Origin: Phytoactinopolyspora endophytica
Lineage (GTDB): Bacteria; Actinomycetota; Actinomycetes; Jiangellales; Jiangellaceae
DNA: 5,076 bases
Assembly (NCBI RefSeq): GCF_004138495.1
Contig: NZ_ML142863.1
Coordinates: forward strand, 200,031-205,106
Reading direction: 5' to 3'
The number at the start of each line of letters is the position of its first letter. Position 1 is the stretch's first letter. The notes below the pieces were generated by a model that saw only the letters and a program-made list of their open reading frames with translations, was not told where the DNA came from and searched no databases. The position numbers and the translations under genes are program-made. Shown one piece after another: positions 5,009 through 5,076 of the stretch.

Positions 5009-5076
5009 GGTGTAGTCCGGTCGACGCGTCGGTGGCCGGGTAGGGGTCGAGGTCTCCCGAGGATGGGGGTGACTAT

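Noticed and set aside
1..5076. CRISPR arrays, complete insertion sequences, intact tRNA or rRNA genes
   Set aside because: No spaced direct repeats, no transposase with terminal repeats and no full cloverleaf were seen; the only tRNA-like piece is the 25-base 3' fragment.

Overview
The window reads as GC-rich actinobacterial DNA. Coding is strongly GC-biased, several starts are GTG, neighbouring genes overlap by GTGA, and the candidate promoters are of the loose TANNNT type. The protein families also fit an actinomycete, perhaps Mycobacteriales (Rhodococcus, Nocardia or Gordonia-like). The genus is a guess. All five well-supported genes lie on the minus strand: a RarA/MgsA C-terminal-like protein running off the left edge, a pyridoxamine 5'-phosphate oxidase-like flavoprotein, an LppX/LprG-like protein without a signal peptide, an aminoglycoside-phosphotransferase-fold kinase, and a GIY-YIG-like protein near the right edge.

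Between these genes lie scars of mobile and defence DNA. At 1202-1425 (+) there is the C-terminal catalytic end of a tyrosine recombinase, broken by two single-base frameshifts in C-runs and squeezed between two minus-strand genes. At 2223-2546 (-) there is a remnant of an AbiE-type operon: the C-terminal end of an AbiEi-like antitoxin, joined by a GTGA overlap to the first 34 codons of an AbiEii-like nucleotidyltransferase toxin, which then stops.

At 3640-3708 a strong 36-base hairpin sits next to a 25-base copy of a tRNA 3' end (T-loop half, acceptor strand and CCA, minus strand). The rest of the tRNA is absent. This is the expected appearance of the att duplication left when an element integrates at a tRNA 3' end. 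The geometry (hairpin to the left, tRNA copy, then foreign-looking DNA to the right) suggests that the window from about 3709 rightward is the edge of an integrated element that continues past 5076.

The putative element portion holds small plus-strand ORFs linked by GTGA overlaps, whose reality is uncertain, and a convergent gene for a GIY-YIG-like protein with a CPxC motif and a possible small beta-barrel domain. No single coherent novel system is visible. The window looks like a recombination-prone accessory border made of ordinary small housekeeping or hypothetical genes plus decayed integration and abortive-infection remnants.
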